Positions 53,701 to 63,739 of a stretch of DNA of 64,000 nucleotides are shown piece by piece (positions within the stretch are counted from its first letter, which is position 1; each line of letters opens with the position of its first letter). Under the pieces are notes generated by a model. That model worked only from the letters and a program-made list of their open reading frames with translations, was not told where the DNA came from and searched no databases. The translations under genes were made by a program, and so were the position numbers. The stretch is taken from the NCBI GenBank assembly GCA_905178155.1, contig CAJINV010000010.1:645851-709850 (forward strand), read 5' to 3'. Source of the DNA: Amoebophrya sp. A120 (taxonomy: Eukaryota; Sar; Dinophyceae; Syndiniales; Amoebophryaceae).

Positions 53701-56151
53701 GCGCTTGGCACTCGGGGTACTTTTCCGCGTCGGCGTTATCAAAGTGAAAAATGCCCCCACCCCCGAACTAGGGAGCATTTGTATTGCAAACCTTTCCAAA
53801 TGAAACACTCGCCCTCTTGCATCTATCAGCATCACAGATTTCCGATCGTGAATACTAGCAAAAATTTGCATTGCAATAGACGCCAGCAAGAGTGGCCCTT
53901 GTCATGCAAGCGATGCGATACACGCCTAGACTCTGCATCCGAAAGATAAGATTCATACTTCTTTCATGCATGAGCATGACAAAAAGTTTTCATTTGGAAA
54001 CTTCGCATCACAAATTTTATGCAATTTCAGGGGTGGGGGGCATTTTTCACTGTAATATGCGTAGGGAACGGTTTCCGTTTCCCGGTCGTACTTGCAACAC
54101 GCACTCTTGTAGGACCCGGGCGCCAGGCCCTGTATCAAATGCAAAAATGTCTGGGTCTGGAGGGATTCGAACTTGTGATGCGCATTTCACAACACGCAGA
54201 AATCTGTCATGCGTAGGCAGCAAAAGCCGCCCACTTCCTGTCACCAAAGTGGGGGATTTGTCATGCGGATTAGGCATTGCGGAACCGTCTCGAAAACTGT
54301 GATGCTAAAGCGTGCATGCCAGACCTTCTGTGTCATGCAAAAACACCATGGCAAAAATCTCCGTTCTTCCAGACCCAGACACTTCTGCATTTGATACCCT
54401 GTGGCAGTTCGTCATTTCCATCTTCTCCGACGAGGCACCAGTTCGCACACTGGCTCCCCGTCCCGGCCAGGCGAAACTGCATCCCACACGGCTCAAAGCA
54501 GTCCATCGGTCTGCCTATCCTGAGTAAAAACGTCCCCATAGCAGAGTCAAGATGGGGATCTCGCAACACAAATCGAGAAGTTTTGGGAGTCAAGCATGAC
54601 AAGTTCCTCTCTGTAGTGTAGTGCAGTTTAGCAAGTACAGCCGCAACACAAATCCATCTAGTCGTCCTGTTTACAGCATTACAAAGTTCAAAACACGATG
54701 GGAAATGCCTCTTATGGGGATGCGCATTACAAATCTTCCTGTAACTGCAAGTCTGCATGACAACTCTGGGGTGGGGACGTTTTTACACAGGATACTGCCG
54801 GTAGTTGGTTCTTCCGGACACCCACCTTGGGCCTCGCTGACGCAACGGCATCAAAAGGAAACATCCCCCCTCCCCATATTGCAACGGAAATTTCTGCTGC
54901 TGGATTTGTGTACACAAATCGGCTTTGTCTTGCAGTATAGGACTGCAGGCAGATACAAAGCCTAGACGGGGCTGGCCAGAGGTGGGCGCTCAGCATGGCA
55001 GACGTCTACCCTGTTGGCGCAGCAGCATTACAAATCGCCTGCGTAAAGCGGCGAAAGCTCTGGCTTTGCTCTCTTGCAACACAGACCTCATTTGTGACCA
55101 CAAATCAGCATCACAAATTTTCAAAAGGATGCCTTTTCGATATGGGGAGGGGAGATTTTTCCTTTTGATAAACGGACGTCGATGGTCCACTCCAGCGCAA
55201 GGGCGGGCGGTTGCAGTGGAGATGATGTAGTTGCCGCCTCCGTTGAAGATGTCGTGGCGTCGTCCTCATCTTCTGCCGTGGTTGTAGACGTCGTGGTAGT
55301 CGTAATTCCAATTTCCTCAGAAGTCGTCGCTTCTTCTTCATCTCCCCCGCAGCCGACACAGTTTTCGCACGCGCCCTGCACCGGCACCTGATTGGAGGCA
55401 GTGAGGACACCGCTGAGCGGCGTCAAGCTCGTGCTCGGGGCGTCAAGCTCCGAGGAGGAACTGAGCGAAGAAGGTGGGGGCGGCTGCACAGGAGGAGAAC
55501 CCTCTTGGTTCTCGACGAGAGCGCGAGGTGGAGACTGCGTCGTTCTAATATCCTTGCTCGCCATATTAATAACGTTCAAAGAAGTAAAAGAACTACTAGA
55601 GCTAGACCTAGTATCTGAAGCATTTTTATCAGACGACAAGGTGGATGTTGCAGGAGCACGGAGAATGTGTATCAAATGTAAAAATGTCTGGGTCTGGAAG
55701 AGTGCATGTTTGTCATGCTTGTCTGGCATGACTCTTAAATCTGTCATGCACGTTACCCAAGAGCTCCATTTTTCTGTGATGCAGAAACGCAGTTTGTCAT
55801 GCAGAATAGGCAACACCTAGAAGCTCAGAAACTTGTCATGCTGAGCCAGCATTTGTGGCCTCATCATGAAACGCCACCCAGCATCACAAGTTTCCAGACC
55901 CAGACAATTTTACATTTGATAATGCGCCTCTTCGCACGATTGTAGTGCTTCTTGGCTGCTGTTGATGTAGTTTTCATCGAAACCAGCCTGCTGCGCTTTT
56001 TCTGTTGCTGTGGTCCTCGTGTACCACTTTTTTCCCTCACGGAGAGGCCAGCGACGGGGCGCGCTGCGAAAATAAGGCTAACGTGTAAGAACACCACCTC
56101 CATGATCATGGCCGAAGTGGTGAGGACGCGTCGAAGACCGCTGAACTTCAT
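50764..56151 (-). CDS. Glycoside hydrolase family 16 with Cys-rich N-terminal region (GH16-2)
   Basis: Nine exons: 56151-55922, 55664-55171, 54843-54795, 54510-54397, 54127-54058, 53731-52702, 52425-52212, 51890-51281, 50886-50764; total 2934 nt (977 residues). ATG 56151 starts a signal anchor (SAMIMEVVFLHVSLIFAARP). A Ser/Thr/Pro-rich stalk and a Cys-rich region follow (ACENCVGCGGDEEE, MDCFEPCGMQFRLAG, SQCANWCLVG, KSACCKYDRE, SCLPGCNGTPGSCAACYP), absent from GH16-1 and GH16-3. The catalytic domain has LALSCPGDDL, FLDCFVPWDKVGDP, VVDVERIPTIDASWSAYWTA and SGEFDMMEHLHG (Glu656, Asp658, Glu661), with the last His-Leu-His-Gly created by splicing. The stop at 50764 follows ALFPDGV. All eight introns are TIR elements. 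It is probably secreted or surface-bound with a carbohydrate- or protein-binding front end. Confidence 0.85.
50892..51280. mobile_element. Introner-like element, family N (389 bp)
   Basis: Left end TATCACACGGAAAATAACCA, right end AATTGTTCCAATGCATA. TSD GATTC/GGTCC (3 of 5). Frame requires the upstream exon to keep its own TSD copy; the alternative gives a stop. Confidence 0.75.
51896..52211. mobile_element. Introner-like element, family D (316 bp)
   Basis: Left end TATTGTGAGGAAAAATCTCC, right end GGGCTTTTCTCACTTTGATA; TSD AGGAA/AGAAA (4 of 5). Confidence 0.85.
52431..52701. mobile_element. Introner-like element, family A (271 bp), with empty sites in paralogues
   Basis: Left end TATCAAATGCAAAAGTGTCT, right end CATTTTTGCATTTGATA; perfect TSD GGTGC. 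GH16-3 (about 57905) and GH16-1 (about 47900) have the same coding position uninterrupted (GTGCTCCATCA). Confidence 0.93.
53737..54057. mobile_element. Introner-like element, family F (321 bp)
   Basis: Left end TATCAAAGTGAAAAATGCCC, right end GGCATTTTTCACTGTAATA; TSD GGCGT/TGCGT (4 of 5). Confidence 0.87.
54133..54396. mobile_element. Introner-like element, family A (264 bp)
   Basis: Left end TATCAAATGCAAAAATGTCT, right end CACTTCTGCATTTGATA; perfect TSD CCCTG. Confidence 0.9.
54516..54794. mobile_element. Introner-like element, family C (279 bp)
   Basis: Left end TATCCTGAGTAAAAACGTCC, right end ACGTTTTTACACAGGATA; perfect TSD CTGCC. Confidence 0.9.
54849..55170. mobile_element. Introner-like element, family D (322 bp)
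   Basis: Left end CATCAAAAGGAAACATCCCC, right end GAGATTTTTCCTTTTGATA; perfect TSD AACGG. Interior close to the copy at 44814. Confidence 0.9.
55670..55921. mobile_element. Introner-like element, family A (252 bp)
   Basis: Left end TATCAAATGTAAAAATGTCT, right end CAATTTTACATTTGATA; TSD ATGTG/ATGCG (4 of 5). Confidence 0.87.
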
Positions 56152-56999
56152 CGTAGTGACTTTATCGCTGACGAGTCAGTCTAATGATCATCAAAACTAG
56201 ATTGTATGCGAACGATCTTATCGGTGCTGTGCCATCGCCATGACCATGACCATGTATGTGTGGGAGGAAAAATAAGGGCTCCTGCCTGGGGTAAGTAAGT
56301 AACCGTGTTTAATATCTTCTATTGCCGTACCAAGAATGTGGTGCTTTTCAATTCTGTCTTGCGGAGTTGTGCAAACAGCAGACGATAGACGACAGGGTTC
56401 TTTTTGCGTTCTGTTTGACGAGGGCACGACTTGTTTTCGTGTTTTGAGTAGAAACAGACGGACGACAAGAGACGACAGGGTGGACGAAGTGTACGACGAA
56501 CGGAGACGGACGGACGGACGGACGGACGCAGTCAGTGCATCAGCTGCGTCCCGAAGTTCTTGTGCACTGTATTTTTTCGATTTGGAATGAGGGCAACACT
56601 GATCATAAACGCGAACTCTGTGTAAACACACGACCACACAGACGTAGTAGACGCAACAAAGCTGTGCCCGGCGTCCGCGTCCACAAAGGAGCAAACGTAT
56701 GAAAGATGATGGAATCCTCAGGCCGCGGAGGAGAGTTATTTTTGAGTGGAGGTTTAACCTTGCATGGCTGCAGGAAAAGGTTGTGAAAAGAACAAGAAGC
56801 TATGCAAAAGAATAAAAACTCGGTTTCTAAAAACAAAAGTCTAGTAATGGAAGTTTGAGATGTTGATAACAGTGTTTTATTTGTGTCGACGTCGTGTAAT
56901 GTAATGTCGCGCAAATTTTTGGACATTTGCTACAGATGCACAAAACGAAAATTTAGAAGACGATAATCGCAACAGCGTCGAAAGCAGTACATTACGTGC
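56152..56999. other. No gene seen; (GGAC)n microsatellite
   Basis: Spacer between GH16-2 and GH16-3. Contains a GGAC/ACGG tetranucleotide run near 56505-56528. Minus ORFs here are unremarkable. Confidence 0.5.
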
Positions 57000-59252
57000 T
57001 TATGCCTCCTCGACGACCTCGTCCCCGTTGAGCATGCGATCTTCGTCCCAGTCAAAGTAGCCGACGCCCTTCCCACCTCTCGAGAAGACTTTCACCGAAT
57101 TGAAGACAAAATTGGTTCCGAAGGTCTCGTCGGGCAGCAGTTTGACCGTGTTCCCGACCCAGTCGGGGTAGATGCTGTCCGCCCCCCGCACCCCGTAGCC
57201 CGGACTTGCCACCAAGCTGTTGCAAGCGTCGTGGCCCTGATCGTGAGCATTACCGTTGGGCTTGAAGTCTTTCCCGGCCCAGTCCCCGCAGAACGTGTTG
57301 TTGATGATCAGGGTTTGGGTGCGGAACAACCTGGCGGACGGACAGTTCCCATCTTTGTCGGTGGGGAACACGGCGTAGGGCGTGGACTCCGCCAGCTTTC
57401 TTTCCCAAAACTCCGGCTTCTTGGTTTCCGCGTCGGCGAACGTGCTCCCGGCGGCCTCCACCTCCGCGCGCGGGATCCAGTAGAACCGGGTCTCGTCTTC
57501 TTCCAACTGCATGATGTGAATCCCCCCGCGCTGCTCGTTGAATTTGACGCCGTTCGGGACGCCTTTCACCTTCACGCCGCAGCCCAGGGAACCCTCGCAA
57601 TTTCGCTCCTTCAGGTACAACGACAGGTCGGGCAGCTGGGCCGAGCATTCCGCCTGCTCAAACGCGTGTATGTTGTTTGCGTAGTCCGCCTCGCATGTTT
57701 CGTACAAACCGTCATCGCTGAGGTTAAGGTTTATTTCCCCGTAGTTTTCTACAGCTTCTTGACTCGGTTCTGCGTTCAACACGTTGGTCATCGTGCGAAA
57801 AACGTTGCAGTTCCCGTTGCAGGGCTGCGGAGCAACTGCGCCGCACATGTAATTCCCGTACTCGGTATGCAGGGTGGTGATCATCTCCTGATTACCCCAG
57901 CCGTGCAGGTGCTCCATCAGGTCGAATTCGCCCGACTCCGGCCAGTGCGCGTGGCCCAGCCCGTCCTCAGGCCTGTAGCCGTTGGGCACATATGCGATCC
58001 CGCCCTTGTGCGCGGTCCAGTAGGCCGGCCACGACCCGTCGATGGCGCGCATCCGCTCCACGTCCACGACGAAAATCGCCCCGTGGGTGAAGCCGTACTT
58101 GGTGTGCATCCGGATGGCGGGCCGCTTGCCCCAAAGCTCATTTGGAAGCTGACCGGTCTGAAAATTCAGGCTGATCTGGTTTTTCTCCGGCAAGTGGGTG
58201 ATCAATTCCTCCTTTTTCTCCATACCCTTGGCGTACCGCACGTGCCCGTTGCTCTCTGCCCGGCGGCCCGCGTAGGCGGGGGCGTAGTACGCCACGTAAA
58301 CTGCATCGCGGGTCTCAAAGCCCACCGCCCTGGGCATGATATGTGTGCGGCCGACGAGTTCGTCTCTTGGGAGGCACCGCACCTCCTCGAAAAGACTGCC
58401 CTGAAAGACCAACGCTGCACCAATCCCACTCACCAACGCGTGGTCATGTCTTATGTGGATTGATTCAGCCTTTTCTGCTGCTGTTTTTTCCGCCAGAGAA
58501 GATTCGTCAGCAAACTCTTCATCACAATTTTCGCCCGCATCTTCACCCGCTGTTTCACAAATCACCTCTTCCTCCGCTTCTTCCTGTTCCTTCTCTATTG
58601 CTGCCAACGCCGACATGTTTGCCTCCGTGATCGCGACGACCTGTGACAGCGGGTGTTTTCGGAAGATCCACGAGTAGGCGTCGCCCAACTGCGCCCCGCT
58701 GATATTTTGGGTCGCGAAACAGATCGGGTTTCCCCACTTGCTTCCCCGCAGTAGTTGTGGCTCCGGGCTGTCTCCTACCTCTTTGTTGAAGACGTTGTAG
58801 TTGCATGGCTGCTGAGATGTGTCCCCTGGCTGTGGGTTGAAGCGGCTATAGTCGCAGTACCTCCTTGGGCCGATGAACGGAAACTTGCTGCTCGGCTTCT
58901 GCTTGTTTGCTGAGGCTTCTCCCGTCGAGGACGAAAGCGAAGACGAAGATGATGACGATGCGACACTAGCAGAGAGCGTCGCACGCCCGTCGTTGTTCTT
59001 GTGTCTTTTCGCACTCACAGCAAGTCCGTCTGTTGCTCCGACAGGTCGTTTTACTCCAGCTGTCTCGTCCTGGTTCGCATTTGCGCTTCTTGCTGCCTCC
59101 TGCTGCCGTAATCTCGCGGCGTCGCTGCGAAGAAAGAAAACCCGCTTCGGTGCTTTCCCCGTAATCTCCCCTCCTGCGACCGCTTGGTCACGCTGGCGCT
59201 TCACGGCGACAGTAGTGGAAGTAAGAAGCACCTCCCAGAAGATCAGCAGCAC
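57000..59252 (-). CDS. Chimeric ORF: partial endonuclease/exonuclease/phosphatase-like domain fused to GH16 (GH16-3 3' part)
   Basis: A single 750-codon open frame. Codons from 59252 to about 58255 are unrelated to the other GH16 genes: a basic, Ser-rich start, then WGNPICFATQNISGAQLGD, SQVVAITEANM, GIGAALVFQGSL and DAVYVAYYAPAY, which recall the first half of an EEP nuclease domain. From 58254 down to 57000 it is GH16: SNGHVRYAKGMEKK, IFVVDVERMRAIDGSWPAYW, WPESGEFDLMEHLHG (ExDxxE triad intact), NCNVFRTMTNVLNAEP, GTNFVFNSVKVFSRGGKGVG. The GH16 part lacks the LALDCPG...FLGCF front, which instead lies upstream at 59.6-59.9 kb. Either this ORF is a new fusion gene or the front part is an insertion into GH16-3. 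The EEP assignment is tentative. Confidence 0.65.
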   Translation of the reverse strand: MLLIFWEVLLTSTTVAVKRQRDQAVAGGEITGKAPKRVFFLRSDAARLRQQEAARSANANQDETAGVKRPVGATDGLAVSAKRHKNNDGRATLSASVASSSSSSSLSSSTGEASANKQKPSSKFPFIGPRRYCDYSRFNPQPGDTSQQPCNYNVFNKEVGDSPEPQLLRGSKWGNPICFATQNISGAQLGDAYSWIFRKHPLSQVVAITEANMSALAAIEKEQEEAEEEVICETAGEDAGENCDEEFADESSLAEKTAAEKAESIHIRHDHALVSGIGAALVFQGSLFEEVRCLPRDELVGRTHIMPRAVGFETRDAVYVAYYAPAYAGRRAESNGHVRYAKGMEKKEELITHLPEKNQISLNFQTGQLPNELWGKRPAIRMHTKYGFTHGAIFVVDVERMRAIDGSWPAYWTAHKGGIAYVPNGYRPEDGLGHAHWPESGEFDLMEHLHGWGNQEMITTLHTEYGNYMCGAVAPQPCNGNCNVFRTMTNVLNAEPSQEAVENYGEINLNLSDDGLYETCEADYANNIHAFEQAECSAQLPDLSLYLKERNCEGSLGCGVKVKGVPNGVKFNEQRGGIHIMQLEEDETRFYWIPRAEVEAAGSTFADAETKKPEFWERKLAESTPYAVFPTDKDGNCPSARLFRTQTLIINNTFCGDWAGKDFKPNGNAHDQGHDACNSLVASPGYGVRGADSIYPDWVGNTVKLLPDETFGTNFVFNSVKVFSRGGKGVGYFDWDEDRMLNGDEVVEEA
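58211..58254. repeat. 44-bp direct repeat, copy 1
   Basis: Starts CCTTTTTCTCCATACCCTTG; identical to 59607-59650. Encodes SNGHVRYAKGMEKK on minus. Confidence 0.95.
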
Positions 59253-59606
59253 GACGAAAGTAACGACGGACGGGCAGTTGCAAAGACGGTAAAAGCAACG
59301 ACGAGGAAGAACGACTGCACTGACAACGACGTCCGGAGCCCCGTCAAGCGGAGGGAAGAAGTTCGGCTTTCTGGTTTTCTCTCGAAACGGTGAGCCACTC
59401 GTGGGAACCCTTTAGACACCGGCACAGCAAAAACGCAAACAACGCACGAATGAAAGCGTACAAGCCGTTCTGGACGAAGAAGACAAGATGAACGTGGCCG
59501 CGTCGCTCGCTCGCTCGCCGGTCATGAATCTCACTCTACGCAAACACAGATCAAGGTCAATACACAAATAAAGTAAAATCACGCAAAACCCAACCCAACC
59601 CAACCC
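58255..59606. mobile_element. 1352-bp insert between the 44-bp repeats
   Basis: Interrupts GH16-3. It carries the EEP-like half domain on minus and ends at its right side in a CAACC/AACCC pentanucleotide run (59585-59606). No TIRs seen. Nature unknown: transposed fragment, recombination product or large intron. Confidence 0.55.
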
Positions 59607-59650
59607 CCTTTTTCTCCATACCCTTGGCGTACCGCACGTGCCCGTTGCTC
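59607..59650. repeat. 44-bp direct repeat, copy 2
   Basis: Perfect match to 58211-58254; sequence differs immediately outside both copies. Confidence 0.95.
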
Positions 59651-59727
59651 GGATCCGCGGGCTTGTTCCAAAACACGAAACAGCCCAAAAACTCGTCCAC
59701 ACTGGTTCCCGGACAGTCCAGGGCCAA

Positions 59728-59880
59728 TATCCTGTGCAAAAGTATCGCACTCGTAGTAATTGCACTCATGCATTACAAATCTCGTTCCCAACGCAAATCA
59801 GCATGACAAATTCCATTTGTCATGCTGAGCGAATTTGTGTTGCAATTACTACTAGTACGATATTACTTTTGCAGCTCATA
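59728..59880. mobile_element. Introner-like element, family B (153 bp)
   Basis: Left end TATCCTGTGCAAAAGTATCG, right end GATATTACTTTTGCAGCTCA plus TA; perfect TSD GCCAA. Joins KPLQLA to LDCPGT. Confidence 0.88.
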
Positions 59881-60509
59881 GCCAACTGCAGGGGTTTATT
59901 CCCAGTTGGCTCGGCCGACGATGCGTTTGCGTTGTCCTCCGCGTTGTCCTCCTCTTCCGTCCATACGAGGGCCCACTTGGCTTGCTGCTGCTCGGTGGTT
60001 TGTTTCTTGATGACCTCCATCTTGAGGCGGAGACGCATCTGCAGGACCGTGGATTCATCTTCAGCTGACGGAAGAAGAACTTCATCTATTTTCCTATGTT
60101 CCAGAATTTCACTCTCTGATGTGCTCTCCTGCTGCTGCTGTTGCGCTCGAAGGATCATTTTCGACGTCGTCGTCGATTTCTGCCCGTAGTTTATTTTCAT
60201 CGTATGCGTGCTGGTCGACTTCTTCGCTCCTAAGGTCAACCCCATGGCCACGCCGAGGAGCACAACCCCCGCAGAAGTGCCGCTACTCGTCGACCACGAC
60301 CCGAGTACCAGAGCGGACGCGAAGACAAAAAACAAGAGTTTGGCAAGCGGTGGAGCTGCTGCTGCTACTGATTCTTGTTTGCAGCAAGCGGTCCACGGGA
60401 GGACGTCTTTGGCCGGGAGATTTAGTAACATCTCCTGGGTAGAAGTTCTTGCGGTCCGTTTATTTTTCCCACTTCCGGAAGTCGAGAAACTTTGCTTCGA
60501 GCGGAGCAT

Positions 60510-63197
60510 CTCTTTTGGTCGGATCAGATGGGGAAAAGCAAAATGTGGGGCGTGCAGCTTTCGACAGATCAATTGATGTCGTCGTGGTACTTATTTTTAT
60601 CTGCACAACAAACGGTGCTGGTGTGGAAAATTGGTATTTACCCGTCGCACCGTAGGGGGAGACCAAACTACCCCTCACAGAATTCTCGTCCTGGTTGGTG
60701 GTATAGTAATTGATGTCATGTAATTGTAAATGTAATTCTAAAAATTACTTCTGTACCTCTAGTTGTCCGACGTACTATCCGCACTAGTTGTACGACACTT
60801 ATTCCTGCAAAAAGACGAGAAGCAAAATAAATAAACAAACGGGCATGATTACCCTAGAACTACTGCGGACTCAATTACGCACTGTCAACTGAGTTGTAAC
60901 ACGACGGGGGCGAAGAAGGAGTGACGCACGACACTTAGACGATAGCGTGGTGACACACTTGGACGATAAGGAAACAAGCTATGAAAGTTTAATACTATTC
61001 CTCTTGCACGTAGTACTTACATTTTACAACAGTTCAGGAGAACTACGAGAGCGAAAAAACTAGACGGCGACGGGATGTGAACGAATGATTTATTTCACGT
61101 CGAAAAACAGACCGCGGACGACGACGAGACTCCTTCTTGTCCCTATAATACCGTATTCGGACGACGGACAAGTAGAACAGTGAACAAAACACACACGAGG
61201 AAACACCCGAACACATCGTGCGAAAGTGAAGTCGCAGATCAGCAGCACCAGCATCAGCATGGTCATATGCATATTAGGGGTGGTCACTGAGGTAGAAAAA
61301 AAACGCATACTTACTTACTAGACGTACACACTGGGGGCTTCTGAACGAAAGTTTCTGCAATGGAACTTCAAATTTGTATGCCAGTACTTCGTTTGAATGA
61401 TGCTATGCAAATACTTATCCGCCTCACTCTAAGAATAAAAGACGCAAAAGTGATAAACAAAATGAAGTCGACGGGTCACGCCGGGGGAGCGAATTTTCTC
61501 GCGAAGGAACGACTCTAGCGAAGGGGATGGAATGCAAGTAAACCTCCACGGGTAGATCTATCTATCTATCGTGCGATGGGACTTGACTTGAAGATGGTAC
61601 GCCCGGCCGCGCAAGTTCCGCACTTCTGATGGTGCAGCACAAGCACTGCCGCCAGTTCCGCACTTCTGATGGTGCGCGTCTGGTGTAGCCGCACAGTGCA
61701 GCAAGGACTTATGTTCTTAATTCTTATACTCCTAACGGTGATTGCAGCACCAGGAGCCCGAGCCAGACAGAAGGTACTGAAACCCGGCAACGAGCCCTCT
61801 CTCACTCCGGGGAGGTGCGAGCCACCTCGTGACAGCCACAAGCGGCGCCACCTAAATGCGGGGACTATCTATTAGACGGACTACCGCCAAAGGCCACGAA
61901 AGCTTGTTTAGAAGCCGAGCACGAGATGCGTTCTACCGCCTGGATTAGCAGACCAGACTCTAGGGGACTTAATGAAAGGCGTGCCGGATCAACTTCCGCA
62001 GACAAGCCTTCGGGCCTGTTGATCGCATAAGCTAAATTGTTAGAACTAATTTTTTTCCTTCATCCGGGTAGAGCAATCACTTCGCCGGAACCTCCGCACG
62101 GCCGCGCCAAAAACTCCACAGTGGTGCTGATGAACAAGCGCGACACCACCTCCACGGCACTGTCGCGTCCGCCCCCCCCCCTGACAAACCCGCTGGCTAG
62201 GCGGAAAAAACAAAGCCCCTGCGAGTTCGCGGGATCCGCAGACTAGCGCTACAAAGGCTACAGCAGTAAGACAACAGGAACAGACTTAGAGGACGAAAGA
62301 AGAAAAGTAAAAGGGTAGAGACCTAAACCTACGGGGGCGCATGCAAAAGAGGGCAAAGGGAAGGGCAGAAGGAAGACATCAGACTTAGACGAAAAAAGCA
62401 AGATAAAAGGGTAGACTCTCAATCCTACAGGGGCGTATGCAAGAGGGGGCAGAGGGAAGATCAGATTTCGGCAACGGAATGAGAGGAGCGCACGAATTTG
62501 CGATCGGGCTCCTGGAAAGCAAAACACACGAACAGTGGCACAGACGTACGAACCGACGCTCTGGTAGATAGGATAGCACGAGCAAAGAAAGCATCTACGA
62601 GAACAGCAAATACGGATACAAACAAAAGGACGGCCATCAGCCAAAGCCAAGCCGTGAGCATATAAAAGCAAACATACAAAGCAGCGAGCGAGTAACCAGA
62701 GGTCACATCGCTGTGCAGGTCTTTCGTAGTAATTTCTCTAGACGCGCGGGCTTCGCACTTCGTTTTACTGTTTCGCAGACTAAAAAAAGAAAAAAGGGGA
62801 GGGGTAACGAAAAAAAGGGGACCGAGCTTCGTTCTACTTCTTTTTGGTTTTGCTTTTGCGTTTCCTGAATTAATTTTTACAGAAAAATGAGTAACAGCCT
62901 TTCGCAGTAAACTGTAGTTTTAGGTGGGGACAAGGCGCTTTATGGTAGAACTTTTAAACACTCACAATAATTTGACAACTACGCTCGAAAAATGTAAATG
63001 TGTGAATAAAGTCAAGTTGAATAAAGTCAAGTTAGGACATTTTGGAAATGCTGAGAGATGCAAAAAAACCTCATGCAAGAAGTGCATGGAAAGTTCCAAC
63101 CGAATAAATACCGAGCTCGCTGTAATTCGTTTTTGGCGTTGTGAACGTGTCGTGAATAGAAAAATCGGAAACACGATTGAATCACCCCTCAAAAGTA
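60510..63197. other. Long spacer with repeats, no convincing gene
   Basis: A 72-codon minus ORF (61308-61090) begins with a hydrophobic leader (MTMLMLVLLICDFTFA) and might be a small secreted protein. GTTCCGCACTTCTGATGGTG occurs twice (about 61616 and 61655). About 62283-62382 and 62383-62463 are two diverged copies of a ~90-bp unit (AAAGGGTAGA...GGGGCG(C/T)ATGCAA). TGAATAAAGTCAAGT is doubled near 63003-63030. None is a recognised element. Confidence 0.45.
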
Positions 63198-63734
63198 CTA
63201 GTTAGACGAGTTAGAAGAAAAGATCGAAGAGTTGTGCGCGGCATTCCTGTACAACCCGCCCACAGGCTCATCCTGCGAAAGAGGAGAAAGCCCATCTCCC
63301 GGCTCAACATTCTGGGACGATGATGATGTTGAGGGTGCGCCGTCGGAAAGTAATTCGCCGCTCGCCGGGTCGTGCTCGTGCACCTCCGGCGATAGTGAAA
63401 GCTCCGGGGCGAGAGAGCCCGCGGAAGTCACGTCGTTCCCGCTCGCCTCGGCCATTTTCAGGACCCAGAATTTGTAGTACAGCAGCGTGGATCCGGCGTC
63501 CACGGGCCGCGCAGGCTGCTCCCAGGCTTGCAGGATGTCGTAGGCCCGCTTTTGCGCGTTCGCGTCGTTGGTCAGCGCCATGTTCCCGGTCGCAATCTGC
63601 CCGATCCACATTTTTAGCGAAGCGTGGATAGCGCCCAGCCGCGTCACGTGGTTATCCACGATCGAAATATCCACCGGCGTGCATGGCGCAACGCAGGACC
63701 AGTCGTCGGTTGCGTAGTTCGCCGGGTCTTTGCA
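63198..63734 (-). CDS. 3' exon of a protein of unknown function (runs off right edge)
   Basis: Not recognised. The exon opens after a family G element and reads DCKDPANYATDDWSCVAPCT, then VDNHVTRLGAIHASLKMWIG, NDANAQKRAYDILQAWEQPA, LLYYKFWVLKMAEASG, and a Ser/Pro/Glu-rich tail to the stop at 63198 (NSSIFSSNSSN). The three Cys near the start suggest a secreted domain. Helical middle, disordered tail. The upstream part is outside the window. Confidence 0.6.
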   Translation of the reverse strand, partial: CKDPANYATDDWSCVAPCTPVDISIVDNHVTRLGAIHASLKMWIGQIATGNMALTNDANAQKRAYDILQAWEQPARPVDAGSTLLYYKFWVLKMAEASGNDVTSAGSLAPELSLSPEVHEHDPASGELLSDGAPSTSSSSQNVEPGDGLSPLSQDEPVGGLYRNAAHNSSIFSSNSSN

Positions 63735-63739
63735 GTCAA

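Larger units (their letters stand above)
59607..60509 (-). pseudogene. GH16-3 5' part, separated from its catalytic half by an insertion
   Basis: ATG 60509 opens MLRSKQSFSTSGSGKNKRTA; a transmembrane segment follows (LLFFVFASALVLGSWSTSSG), then a Gln/Glu-rich stalk, and after element 59728-59880 the GH16 front LALDCPGTSVDEFLGCF with SNGHVRYAKGMEKK. The frame then stops soon inside the inserted DNA. If bases 58211-59606 (insert plus one 44-bp repeat copy) are removed, exons 60509-59881, 59722-59607 and 58210-57000 give exactly 652 codons with stop, a full GH16-3 of 651 residues. So this is either the 5' end of a gene broken by an insertion or one with an unusually large repeat-flanked intron. 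Confidence 0.7.

Noticed and set aside
57000-59252. Simple reading of the 750-codon ORF as an ordinary full-length GH16 gene
   Set aside because: It lacks the conserved GH16 front, which lies beyond a 44-bp repeat-flanked insert.
58255-59606. LINE retrotransposon insertion with endonuclease domain
   Set aside because: Only half an EEP-like domain, no reverse transcriptase, and the AACCC run lies at the 5' side of the ORF, so a standard LINE copy is not supported.
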